Part shown: positions 44,537-53,337 of the stretch, piece after piece
Numbering within the stretch: position 1 is the stretch's first letter
How the letters are laid out: each line of letters opens with the position of its first letter
Source of the DNA: Rhizobium leguminosarum bv. viciae USDA 2370
GTDB taxonomy: Bacteria; Pseudomonadota; Alphaproteobacteria; Rhizobiales; Rhizobiaceae
Assembly: GCF_002008365.1 (NCBI RefSeq)
Contig: NZ_MRDL01000007.1
Span: forward strand, 203,195-267,194
DNA length: 64,000 bases
Direction: 5' to 3'
Made by a program: the position numbers and the translations under genes
The notes under the pieces: generated by a model
Seen by the model: only the letters and a program-made list of their open reading frames with translations
Database searches by the model: none
Told to the model about the DNA's origin: nothing

Positions 44537-45163
44537 ATGAGCACCGACCTGGATACCGTGCGGTCCTATGATACGGTCGCGGCGGAGTACGCTGCGGAGG
44601 CCGCGGCGATGCCCGAATGGGTCGCGACAGAGATCGATACGTTCGTGACCGAACTGGGCGGCTCGGGCAGGGTGCTGGAAATCGGAAGCGGTGGTGGGCG
44701 AGATGCACTTGAGCTGGAGAAGCGGGGAATTAGCGTCCGGCGCACCGATATTTCAAAGGGTTTCGTCGAACTGCTTCGCGAAAATGGCTTCGAGGCCGAC
44801 CTGTTGGACCCGCTGACCGAAGACTTGGCCGACCCGCAGCGTCCCGGCACGCCATACGACGGGATCTGGGCCTGTGCCTGCCTGATTCATGTCGCGCGCG
44901 AGGATTTCGGCACGGTGCTTGGACGGCTTGCCGAGGCGACCCGGACCGGTGGCCGATTGCACGCCTCGGTTAGAGAGGGCGAAGGCGAGGATGTGTCCAC
45001 ACACGGCAGTGCTGCAGCGCCTCGGCGCTACGTCGAGACGTACTGGCGCGAGTCTGCCCTGCGGTCCGCACTCACAGACGCCGGCTGGATCGTTAGCGAG
45101 GTACGTCGGTGCGTCGGAAAGCCCCATGATCGGTGGCTGAGCGTTCGGGCGAGTCGGGCGTGA
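44537..45163 (+). CDS. Class I SAM-dependent methyltransferase
   Basis: A 208-residue Rossmann-fold methyltransferase. Motif I is VLEIGSGGGRDALEL (about residues 46-60); the acidic SAM-binding position follows in RRTDISKGF, and motif IV-like WACACLIHV is in the centre. It is of the small-molecule (UbiE/Methyltransf_11/25) type; the substrate is unknown. AAGGAGGAG precedes the ATG. It stands alone, with about 266 bp of non-coding DNA downstream (45164-45429). Confidence 0.85.
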   Translation: MSTDLDTVRSYDTVAAEYAAEAAAMPEWVATEIDTFVTELGGSGRVLEIGSGGGRDALELEKRGISVRRTDISKGFVELLRENGFEADLLDPLTEDLADPQRPGTPYDGIWACACLIHVAREDFGTVLGRLAEATRTGGRLHASVREGEGEDVSTHGSAAAPRRYVETYWRESALRSALTDAGWIVSEVRRCVGKPHDRWLSVRASRA

Positions 45164-45429
45164 CGCACACAGAACTTGCGGAAGTGGCCGGTTGTGGCGC
45201 GACTATGAACTCTAGGTGATCACCGCAATGTCGGCTTCTGGGCGAAGGCAAAGATCCCCTCTGTGGCCGACATGGGGGCGCATTGCTGCCGTGGTCGGTC
45301 GCATATCGGCCCAAAACGCACAAGAGGTTGCTCTGTCGTCCCTGCTGGCGGGGCTCGTCCATTCGAATTCTGGACGTCAAACTAACCACCTAGCCTATGA
45401 TTCCGCGGAGTTCGTCGTTGCGCCAGGCG

Positions 45430-46587
45430 CTAGAAAATCTTCTCGGTGGGAAGTCCGAGCGCGAATGAACCCGCGTATTGCGCCTGGGCTCCGGGCTGCA
45501 TCGGATGATAGCGAGCGCCCTGTATGTCACGGAAGCAGCGCTCCAGCCCGTTCTCTCGATAGAATGCCGCGCCGCCTGCGACCTCCATTGCAAGCTCCGT
45601 CACCTCGATAGCGTGCCGTGCGACCAAGGAACGGCCGATCATAACCTCGTTGACGGTTTCCGCGGACGGTTCGTTTCGAGCAACTACCTCTAACATCCAG
45701 CGATGCGCGATCTGTGCGGCCCTCAGAGACGTTTCCATGCGCCCGACCAACCCGATCACATGATCGTTGTTGGCCTTGCTACGGACCATCTTGACTGCGA
45801 TGTCGCGGGCGCTCTCGGCGACGCCAAGATAGACCGCGTAGATCAGAGGAAACGCGATCGTGCCGATGACTTGAAATACTGGATGCCATTGCCCCGCGCT
45901 TCTGGAAAATGCGACACTGGCATCCGGCACGAAGAGGTTTTCGATGATGACATCGTTTGACCCGGTTCCCCTCATTCCGAGTGTTCGCCACGTATCCTCT
46001 ATCGAAACCTCTGGCGATGCCATCGGAACGCCGAAATGGATGACGGAGCCCGCGCCATCCGGTTCTTCATAAACAGCACCGGTCATCAGGATGTTTCCTG
46101 CCGCCGCGCCGGAAGTGAAGCGTTTACGCGCGGTGATCCGGTATCCGCCATCAACTTTCATGGCCTTGCCCGATCCGCCGATCCAGTCCGATCCGCCGCT
46201 CGAGAGCAATATGATTTGCTCCGATGCAACACGTCTCAGGAGCGGCTCCACCGCGGCCACCTTTTGATGCCGCCAGCGCCAGGCGGGGATGGCGACTTGA
46301 TGGGTATGCATGGAAAAGGCAAGCGCAGTGGACCCACATGCACGAGCAATGGATTTGAGCATCTCAGAAAGTTCGGGCACTTCCGCGCCCAGCCCGCCCA
46401 ATTCGATTGGAACGCCTGCCCGCACGAGTCCAGATTCCTTTAGAAGCGCGTAATTCTCGCCGACGAAGGTGTCGCTCTCGTCGATCGATGCGGCGCGTTG
46501 CGCGATGGTGGGCAGGACCGAATTGGTTAGTTCGACAATGGTCCGACCGCCGGCAAGGTTCTGTTTTGGTTCTGTAAGCCCGAGCAT
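45430..46587 (-). CDS. Acyl-CoA dehydrogenase-like flavoprotein
   Basis: A 385-residue protein of the acyl-CoA dehydrogenase fold: N-terminal helical domain (VPIELGGLGAEVPEL), beta domain with SGGSDWIGGSGKAMKVDGGY, and C-terminal helical bundle with MEVAGGAAFYRENGLERCFRD. The YxENG(L)ERCFRD end fits the group that also includes flavin-dependent monooxygenases such as DszC. Dehydrogenase or monooxygenase cannot be decided by eye. AGGAGG precedes the ATG at 46587. It is divergent from an HxlR regulator. Confidence 0.83.
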   Translation of the reverse strand: MLGLTEPKQNLAGGRTIVELTNSVLPTIAQRAASIDESDTFVGENYALLKESGLVRAGVPIELGGLGAEVPELSEMLKSIARACGSTALAFSMHTHQVAIPAWRWRHQKVAAVEPLLRRVASEQIILLSSGGSDWIGGSGKAMKVDGGYRITARKRFTSGAAAGNILMTGAVYEEPDGAGSVIHFGVPMASPEVSIEDTWRTLGMRGTGSNDVIIENLFVPDASVAFSRSAGQWHPVFQVIGTIAFPLIYAVYLGVAESARDIAVKMVRSKANNDHVIGLVGRMETSLRAAQIAHRWMLEVVARNEPSAETVNEVMIGRSLVARHAIEVTELAMEVAGGAAFYRENGLERCFRDIQGARYHPMQPGAQAQYAGSFALGLPTEKIF

Positions 46588-46645
46588 ATCAATGCCTCCT
46601 ATCTCGTGAGGATTGAGACTCTGCGCTCGTTTCACAATTGCGGCT

Positions 46646-46662
46646 AGTACACGAACTGTACT
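46646..46662. promoter_or_regulatory. Palindrome between flavoprotein and HxlR genes
   Basis: AGTACA-CGAAC-TGTACT is a perfect inverted repeat in the middle of the 165-bp divergent gap. A second short palindrome, ACAATATTGT, lies at 46716-46725. HxlR-family proteins bind such TAC/GTA-rich dyads, so this is a fitting operator for the adjacent regulator. Confidence 0.5.
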
Positions 46663-46752
46663 GAACGCCGCCCCCGTATGGCTGGGCAAGGAGCATTTGG
46701 CGGACCGGTTGTTTTACAATATTGTGCCTGATCCAGACCGGTGGAGGTCCTT

Positions 46753-47445
46753 ATGGTAGAGCGTGACGGCTACGGGCAATTCTGTCCAGTATCAATGGCG
46801 TCGGAAATCCTCTGCTCGCGGTGGACGACCTTGGTCGTCCGCGAATTCCTTTGCGGATCGACGCGCTTTAATGAGTTGCGTCGCGGTCTACCGAAAATGT
46901 CTCCGGCACTCCTGTCAAAACGCCTGAAAGAACTGGAACAATCGGGCGTCATCACGGTGACAAGGAGTGCGAACGGCATTGCCGATTACCAACTCACGGC
47001 AGCGGGCGAAGAATTGAGACCTCTGATTATAGGTCTCGGAAATTGGGCTCAACGGTGGATGGAATCGCGACTTTCCTTGAAGAATCTCGACCCTTCTCTG
47101 CTCATGTGGGACATGCGGCGGAGCCTCGATACAAGAAGACTTCCGACCCGCCGTTGTACGATACAGTTTCTGTACCCGGAACTTTCGGCCGCGCAAAAGA
47201 GCTGGTGGCTTGTGGTCGAAAACGGAAAAGTCGATCTCTGCAACTTCGATCCGGGCTATGATGTAGACCTTCTCGTTGAAGGGTCGCTCCGTTCGATGAC
47301 CGCAATTTGGATGGGCCTCACGACCATACGTCAGGAAACCGATGCAGAAACGCTGAAACTTGAAGGGGACAGGGTCCTCGCGCGCGACATGCAGGAATGG
47401 CTCGGTCTTAGTGTGTTTGCCAAAACCCCCCGGATGAGGGCTTGA
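46753..47445 (+). CDS. HxlR family regulator with C-terminal extension
   Basis: A 230-residue protein. Residues 1-105 are an HxlR winged helix: FCPVSMASEILCSRWTTLVVREF, RFNELRRGLPKMSPALLSKRLKELE; a Cys near residue 11 and another near 23 are candidates for redox sensing. The C-terminal half (about 110-230) is a SCP2-like or unknown domain, longer than in the typical HxlR protein (about 110). GGAGGT precedes the ATG at 46753. It is divergent from the acyl-CoA dehydrogenase-like gene. Confidence 0.82.
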   Translation: MVERDGYGQFCPVSMASEILCSRWTTLVVREFLCGSTRFNELRRGLPKMSPALLSKRLKELEQSGVITVTRSANGIADYQLTAAGEELRPLIIGLGNWAQRWMESRLSLKNLDPSLLMWDMRRSLDTRRLPTRRCTIQFLYPELSAAQKSWWLVVENGKVDLCNFDPGYDVDLLVEGSLRSMTAIWMGLTTIRQETDAETLKLEGDRVLARDMQEWLGLSVFAKTPRMRA

Positions 47446-47719
47446 ACCATCGAAGGCGAGTGGTTCTGACGGATACAGCCCAGCAACGAAGACCCGTCAC
47501 CCAGCCGGAAAGGCTCTAGTTCCAGTGCATCCTCAATATCCACCCCCCGGGTACCTGAAGTGTTGTCGATCTTGGTATGATCTAAGAGGATCTGGTCGGC
47601 CAAGGATTGGCCGCTCGGAAAACATACGTGAGCAGTGAGAGGGGCTGCCATTTCTTTGGCGACGCGTGCTTAGGGAGAGTGTCTTTTCACCAGATCGAAG
47701 TCCATGATAAGCGGCGCCT

Positions 47720-48229
47720 ATGGGAATCAAGAACTATTTGATCGAAGGCGGTTCCGGCACTGGGAAAACGTCTGTCGCTACCGAACTGGAGCGGCGGGGC
47801 TACCATGTCGTCCATGGTGACCGGGTCTTGGCCTATGTCGGCGACCCCGAGACGGGCCAGGCACTCGCACGACCACCCGAAGGCGCGGACCGCATCATTT
47901 GGGGATACGCCCACTGGATCTGGCGTGTCGACAAGGTCAGCGCTATTGCTGCCGACACCACCCATCCTGCCACTTTCTTCTGTGGCGGCTCGCGCAATTT
48001 CCACAAATTCCTCGACCTTTTCGATAAGGTTTTCGTGCTCGACATAGACGTTGAGACTTTAAACCGACGATTGGATGGGCGGCCAAATGAGCCGGGCTTC
48101 GAGCCGGCCGAGCGGACGCTGGTGCTCCGCTATCATCATACCCGGGAATATCTTCCCATCGGCATCAATATCGACACGACGGGTACTGTCCCAAGTGTCG
48201 TCGACGATATCCTCGCTCAACTCACCTGA
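47720..48229 (+). CDS. P-loop kinase-like protein
   Basis: A 169-residue P-loop NTPase. Walker A is EGGSGTGKTS at residues 9-18; downstream VFVLDIDVETLNRRL and RPNEPGFEP look like the lid and base-binding regions of nucleoside/shikimate-type kinases. Such AAA_18/33-like proteins are common single genes with unknown substrates. It is preceded by 274 bp (47446-47719) with one short hairpin (47597-47613) and no clear gene, and followed by 253 bp with none. Confidence 0.72.
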   Translation: MGIKNYLIEGGSGTGKTSVATELERRGYHVVHGDRVLAYVGDPETGQALARPPEGADRIIWGYAHWIWRVDKVSAIAADTTHPATFFCGGSRNFHKFLDLFDKVFVLDIDVETLNRRLDGRPNEPGFEPAERTLVLRYHHTREYLPIGINIDTTGTVPSVVDDILAQLT

Positions 48230-48482
48230 CGCTCTGAAAGTAATGAGAATGGGATGGGAGGCACTCGATTATTGCGGGAACGCGAGTCGCCTGAACGACT
48301 CACAGGCGGCATTATCGCTTTCGTAGTCGACCGGCAGCTCTCAGAACGAGAAACCCGGTGTCTTAACGACCAACAAGACGGCGCAAAGTACCCGCATCCC
48401 TCAACAACAAACAGATGTCCGCCTCGGGCTGAAGCCGGCCTTTGGTTGCTACCGAGGAAACCGACGAGACCGGCCGCTCCGC

Positions 48483-51395
48483 TTACGCCCGTTTCGTCAG
48501 CGGAAAGCGGTCGCGCAGCAGCCGCAGCACCGATTCCGACGGGATCGGCGGGCCGAAAAGGTAGCTCTGGCCGTAGTTGCAGCCCATCTTGGCGAGTTCG
48601 ATCGCATCCTCGTTGGATTCGATCCCCTCCGCCACCACCTTCATCTCAAGTTCGCGCGCCATTGATATCACCGACCGGAGCACGGTCGCCTTCTTGTCGC
48701 TGCCGTCGCGCACCAGCGCCTTGTCGAGCTTGATCATGTCGAAGGGGAAGCGGGTGAGATAGGCGAGCGACGAATATCCGGTGCCGAAATCGTCGAGCGC
48801 CAGCCCGATGCCGGCTTCCTTCAGCTTCTGCAGCACCAGCCGGGCCTGTTCCGGATTTTCCATCACCATGGATTCCGTCAGTTCGAGCTTGAGGCGCGAG
48901 GGCTGGCAATGCGTCTTGGCGAGAACCGAACGCACGTCGTCATAGAGCTCGTTGTTGAGCAGCTGCACGCTCGACAGGTTGATCGACACGAAGATCGGCA
49001 GTTCGCCGGTCTGGTGCTGCCAGCTCATCAGGTCGTTGGTCGCCTGTTCCAGCGCGAACATGCCGAGCGGGCCGATAAGATCGGAGGCCTCGGCGATCGG
49101 GATGAATTCGGACGGCGGGATATTGCCGCGCTTGGGATGTTCCCAGCGCATCAATGCCTCGAAACCGGCGACCTCGACATCCTCCAGCCGGGCGATCGGC
49201 TGGTAGACCATCGACAATTCCTTGCGTTCGATGGCGCGGCGCAGATCCGTTTCGAGCTGCAGCCGGTCGGTGCCGAAGTCGCGGAAGGCCGGCTGGAACG
49301 GTTCGACACGGTTGCCGCCGGCCCGTTTTGCCCGGTACATCGCAAGCTCGGCGTCGCTGAGCAGGCCGGTGGCGCTCTCCTGCCGGTCGACCCAGGAGGC
49401 GAGGCCGACCGAGGCGGTCAGGATGATCTCGCGATTGGCGAAGTTGATCGGCACCATGATCGCCTTGCTGATCGCATCGGCGAAATCGGCGACCTTGGCC
49501 GGATTGTGCTCGGAAACCAGGATGAGGCCGAACTGGTCGCCGGCAAGCCGCGCCAGCGTGTCCTGCGGTTTCAACAGCCGGCGCAGGCGCCGCGTCAGTG
49601 CGATGAGGATGTTGTCGCCGGCGGCAACGCCGAGCGAATCATTGACCAGCTTGTAGCGGTCGATGTCGATCACCATGACAGTCGGGCGCAGCGTGTCGCC
49701 GCCCGGCGCCAGCGCCAGCACCGACTGCAGCCGGTCGAGGAAGACCTGCCGGTTCGGCAGGCCGGTCAGATTGTCGTGCAGCGCATCATGCAGCAGCCGC
49801 TCGATGGAATTCTTCTGTTCGGTCACGTCGACGATCGTGCCGACGCAGCGGATGATTTCGCCGTTCGAGCCGAGCACCGGCCGGGCGCGGATCAAGAGCC
49901 AGTGGAAATGCCCGTCCTCGGCGCGGATGCGGAACTCGTGGTTCAGCCGCCCGCGGCGATGTTCGAGCAGCACGTCGAGCGTGGCGCGGAAGCGGTCGCG
50001 GTCGTCGGGATGCAGCCGCGGCAACCAGTTGCGCGCCGCGCCATGCATGGCGCCCGGCGACAGGCCGAGCTTGATCGAGACGTCGGGAATGGTGACGACG
50101 CGGTCGCGCGCCACGTCCCAGTCCCACACCATGTCGCCGGAGCCGGTCAGCGCCAGCGATTGCCGCTCGAGATCGGAAAACAACCCCTGCTGGAAGGCGC
50201 CGCCGGCAAAAGCGTGCTGCATGACGGTGAAGCCGATCAGAAGCACGATGAGCACCAGGCCGCCGCCGAGTGCGGGCTGGATGATGTCGTTGTCGAGCCG
50301 TCCGGTGACCGTCAGCCACGCCCCGAACAGCCAGACGAGGATCAGCGCCCAGGCCGGGACCAGCAGGATGGCGCGGTCATAGCGGTTGAAGCCGAGATAG
50401 ATGATCAAAAGCAGCCCCATCGTCGCCGTCAGCGCGAAGGAAAGCCTGGCGATGCCGGCGGCAATCGACGGATCGTAGATCGCCACGCCAAAGAGCAGGG
50501 CAAGGCCAAGCACCCAGGCAAGTGTCGCGTAACCGAGATGCGCATGCCAGCGGTTGAGGTTGAGATAAGTGAACAGGAAGATGACGAAACTCGACGCCAG
50601 CGCCACCTCCGCACAGGCGCGCCATATTCGCTGATCGGCCGAAGCGACGCTGATCAGCTTGCCGAGGAAACCGAAGTCGACGCAGATATAGCCGAGCACC
50701 GCCCAGGCAAGGGCCGCCGTCGCCGGCAGCATCGAGGTGCCCTTGACGACGAAGAGGATGGTCAGGAACACGGCGAGCAGGCCGGCAATGCCGAGCACGA
50801 TACCGCGATAGAGCGTGAAGGCGTTGATCGTGTCCTTGTAGGCGTCCGGTTCCCAGAGATAGATCTGCGGCAGCTCCGGCGTCGACAGTTCGGCGACGAA
50901 GGTGATGACGGCGCCGGGGTTCAGCGTGATGCGAAAGACGTCGGCCTCGTCGCTTGGCTGCCGATCGAGCGCAAAACCTTCGCTCGGGGTAATCGCGCTG
51001 ATGCGCTGCGAGCCGAGATCCGGCCAGAACAGTTTGGAATTGACCAGACGGAAATGCGGCGCGACGATGACGCGCTCAAGCTGTTCTTCCGAAACGTTGG
51101 CGAGCGCAAACACCGCCCAGTCGCCCTGATGGTTCTCCGAGCTTGCCCTGACCTCGATGCGGCGGCGGATGCCGTCGGCGCCGGCCGCCGTCGAAACCTG
51201 GAAGGCCTCGCCCTGGTTGGCGTAGATCTCGGTCGTCGCCGTCAGATCGAGTGCGGTATCGTCACGGGAAATTTTTACAGGTTCGGCCGCCTGGGCAACA
51301 CCCGCCGCGAAGGCGAAGGCCGCCAGGAAAAGGGCTGCGATCACCGCGATCACTCGTCCGGACGGTGACTTGGGCAGCATGCGGTCTCTTGTCAT
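48483..51395 (-). CDS. 7TM-PAS-GGDEF-EAL cyclic-di-GMP protein
   Basis: A 970-residue membrane protein. A signal/helix (residues 13-36) is followed by a periplasmic beta-rich domain to about 195, seven membrane helices to about 400, a PAS domain (about 420-535), GGDEF (about 545-705) and EAL (about 715-965). The GGDEF signature is AGDQF (residues 618-622), so cyclase activity is doubtful. The EAL domain is intact: EAL at 746-748, ELTES, DDFGTGYSSL. It is therefore probably a c-di-GMP phosphodiesterase controlling motility or biofilm. The ATG at 51395 overlaps the GNAT stop. Confidence 0.88.
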   Translation of the reverse strand: MTRDRMLPKSPSGRVIAVIAALFLAAFAFAAGVAQAAEPVKISRDDTALDLTATTEIYANQGEAFQVSTAAGADGIRRRIEVRASSENHQGDWAVFALANVSEEQLERVIVAPHFRLVNSKLFWPDLGSQRISAITPSEGFALDRQPSDEADVFRITLNPGAVITFVAELSTPELPQIYLWEPDAYKDTINAFTLYRGIVLGIAGLLAVFLTILFVVKGTSMLPATAALAWAVLGYICVDFGFLGKLISVASADQRIWRACAEVALASSFVIFLFTYLNLNRWHAHLGYATLAWVLGLALLFGVAIYDPSIAAGIARLSFALTATMGLLLIIYLGFNRYDRAILLVPAWALILVWLFGAWLTVTGRLDNDIIQPALGGGLVLIVLLIGFTVMQHAFAGGAFQQGLFSDLERQSLALTGSGDMVWDWDVARDRVVTIPDVSIKLGLSPGAMHGAARNWLPRLHPDDRDRFRATLDVLLEHRRGRLNHEFRIRAEDGHFHWLLIRARPVLGSNGEIIRCVGTIVDVTEQKNSIERLLHDALHDNLTGLPNRQVFLDRLQSVLALAPGGDTLRPTVMVIDIDRYKLVNDSLGVAAGDNILIALTRRLRRLLKPQDTLARLAGDQFGLILVSEHNPAKVADFADAISKAIMVPINFANREIILTASVGLASWVDRQESATGLLSDAELAMYRAKRAGGNRVEPFQPAFRDFGTDRLQLETDLRRAIERKELSMVYQPIARLEDVEVAGFEALMRWEHPKRGNIPPSEFIPIAEASDLIGPLGMFALEQATNDLMSWQHQTGELPIFVSINLSSVQLLNNELYDDVRSVLAKTHCQPSRLKLELTESMVMENPEQARLVLQKLKEAGIGLALDDFGTGYSSLAYLTRFPFDMIKLDKALVRDGSDKKATVLRSVISMARELEMKVVAEGIESNEDAIELAKMGCNYGQSYLFGPPIPSESVLRLLRDRFPLTKRA

Positions 51396-52006
51396 CGGCT
51401 GTCGGTTTTCCTGCCTTTATCCGTATCGGTGGCGAGACGTGAAAACATCACATGGTCATGCCACTGACCGTTGATCTTTAAATATCCGCGCAGATAGCCT
51501 TCCTGTTGAAACCCGGCTTTTTCAAGCAGACGAATGCTGCGCGCGTTATCTGGAATACAGGCTGCTTCGATACGGTGCAACTCAAGCCCGGCGAAGATGT
51601 AAGGAATAACCAATTGAAGGGCGGCGAACATATGTCCCTGGCCGGCATGGCGCTCGCCCATCCAGTAGCCGATCATGCAGCTTTGTGCCGCACCCCTTCT
51701 GATGTAGCCGATGGTGACGCCGCCGACGAGCGTCATGTCGCCTTTCAGGAAAATGAACAGCGGTACCGCCTGGCCCGAGGCATATTCCTGCTTGCCACGT
51801 ACGACGCGGGCGCGGTAGGCGCCCTCCGTCAGCTCGTCGCGCCGCCAGGTCGGCTCCCAGGGTTCCAGGAACTTGCGGCTTTCGGCGCGCAGCCGGTGCC
51901 ACTGGTTGAAATCCTGATAGCGCGGCAGGCGCAGGAGATATCTGTCGTTCTCCAGCTCCACCGCTTCCGGCTGCCGCGACAGGAACCGAAAAACCGATTT
52001 TGGCAT
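51392..52006 (-). CDS. GNAT N-acetyltransferase (RimJ-like)
   Basis: A 204-residue acetyltransferase of the RimJ/RimL type. Acetyl-CoA binding is suggested by IGYWMGERHAGQGHMFAALQLV and the closing LEKAGFQQEGYLRGYLKINGQWHDHVMF. Such enzymes acetylate ribosomal proteins or other N-termini. It overlaps the cyclic-di-GMP gene by 4 bp and lies 29 bp after the M16 protease gene, all on the minus strand. Confidence 0.87.
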   Translation of the reverse strand: MPKSVFRFLSRQPEAVELENDRYLLRLPRYQDFNQWHRLRAESRKFLEPWEPTWRRDELTEGAYRARVVRGKQEYASGQAVPLFIFLKGDMTLVGGVTIGYIRRGAAQSCMIGYWMGERHAGQGHMFAALQLVIPYIFAGLELHRIEAACIPDNARSIRLLEKAGFQQEGYLRGYLKINGQWHDHVMFSRLATDTDKGRKTDSR

Positions 52007-52035
52007 CGATCACTCCCGGCAGGACAGACGTCGGC

Positions 52036-53334
52036 TCAGCGGCTTGCCTGCAGCGTCTTCGACGCCGGGACCGAAAGCGAGGCGGTGATGTCTTCCATCG
52101 GCGCGAGCTGTTCCAACGGACCGATCGCCGAAAGCGTCGGCACCGTGTCATAGAACAGCCGGCCGGCGAGGTCGGTCAGCCGCTCGATGGTGATGCCCTC
52201 CAGCCGCTCCATCATCTCCGGATTGGAGATCGGCCGGCCGTAAAGCATCATCTGCCTTGCGATCTGGCCGGCGCGGGCCGCCGGGCTTTCCGCACCCATC
52301 AACAGCTGGGCGCGGATCTGGGCGCGGGCGCGCTCGATTTCCTTCTGGTGGATCTGATCGGCTGATTTGTGCAGCTCGTCGATGATGACGGGCACCAGCT
52401 CCGGCAGGTTTTCACCGCCGGTCGCGGCATGAATGCCGAAGATGCCGGTGTCGGAAAAGCCCCAGTGGAAGGCATAGACGGAATAACAGAGGCCGCGGAA
52501 CTCGCGCACTTCCTGGAAGAGCCTGGAGGACATGCCGCCGCCAAGGATATTGGCGAGGATCTGCGAGCAGTAGAAATCGCGGGCGTGGTAAGGCTTGCCT
52601 TCGAAGCCGAGCAGGATCTGCGCGTCCATCAGGTCGCGCGGTTCGCGCACGCTGCCGCCGATATAACGCGCCGGTTCCATGACGGGCGGCGCGGAAGGGG
52701 CCGTCGGCAGGCTCGCGAAACGATCCTCGACCATGCGCAGGAATTCTTCATGCTCGACGGCGCCGGTGGCGACCACGAACATGCGGTCGGTCGTGTAGTT
52801 GCGGCTGAGATAGCCACGGATCTGCTGCGGCGTGAAGGAGACGACGGTCTCCGGCGTGCCGAGGATCGCCCGGCCGAGCGTCTGGTCGCGGTAGGCGACC
52901 TCGGAGAACCGGTCGAACACCACGTCGTCGGGCGTGTCGTTGGCGGCGTTGATCTCCTGCAGGATCACCTGCTTCTCGCGCTCCAGCTCCTCTTCCTCGA
53001 AGGCCGATTCGGTCAGGATGTCGGCGAGGATGTCGACGGCAAGCGGCACGTAGTCCTTGAGCACGCGGGCATAATAGGAGGTCGTCTCGGTCGAGGTCGC
53101 GGCATTGACTTCGCCGCCGACATCCTCGATCTCCTCGGCAATCTGGCGGGCCGTGCGGCGCGCCGTGCCCTTGAAGGCCATGTGTTCGAGCAGATGAGCG
53201 ATGCCGTGCTCGTTATCCGTCTCGTTACGCGATCCCGATTTGATCCAGACTCCGAGCGCAACGCTTTCAAGATGCGGCATGGTCTCTGTGACTACTGTCA
53301 GCCCGGATTTAAGCCGGGTGCACTCAACTGTCAT
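52036..53334 (-). CDS. M16 family zinc peptidase
   Basis: A 432-residue processing-peptidase-like protein. The inverted zinc motif HLLEH is at residues 47-51 (His47, Glu50, His51), with a distal Glu near 127 in LEREKQVILQEI. Length and the MPHLESVALGVWIKSGSR start match the alphaproteobacterial relatives of mitochondrial processing peptidase beta. It is 3 bp from thrC on the same strand, a conserved pair in rhizobia. Confidence 0.93.
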   Translation of the reverse strand: MTVECTRLKSGLTVVTETMPHLESVALGVWIKSGSRNETDNEHGIAHLLEHMAFKGTARRTARQIAEEIEDVGGEVNAATSTETTSYYARVLKDYVPLAVDILADILTESAFEEEELEREKQVILQEINAANDTPDDVVFDRFSEVAYRDQTLGRAILGTPETVVSFTPQQIRGYLSRNYTTDRMFVVATGAVEHEEFLRMVEDRFASLPTAPSAPPVMEPARYIGGSVREPRDLMDAQILLGFEGKPYHARDFYCSQILANILGGGMSSRLFQEVREFRGLCYSVYAFHWGFSDTGIFGIHAATGGENLPELVPVIIDELHKSADQIHQKEIERARAQIRAQLLMGAESPAARAGQIARQMMLYGRPISNPEMMERLEGITIERLTDLAGRLFYDTVPTLSAIGPLEQLAPMEDITASLSVPASKTLQASR

Positions 53335-53337
53335 TGG

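Noticed and set aside
44020..44544. Minus-strand frame of 174 residues
   Set aside because: It overlaps the end of the LysR gene and the methyltransferase start, and has no recognisable sequence.
48909..51368. Very long plus-strand frame opposite the cyclic-di-GMP gene
   Set aside because: Arg/Asp/Gln-rich antisense translation of a GC-rich gene, with no ribosome site or domain.
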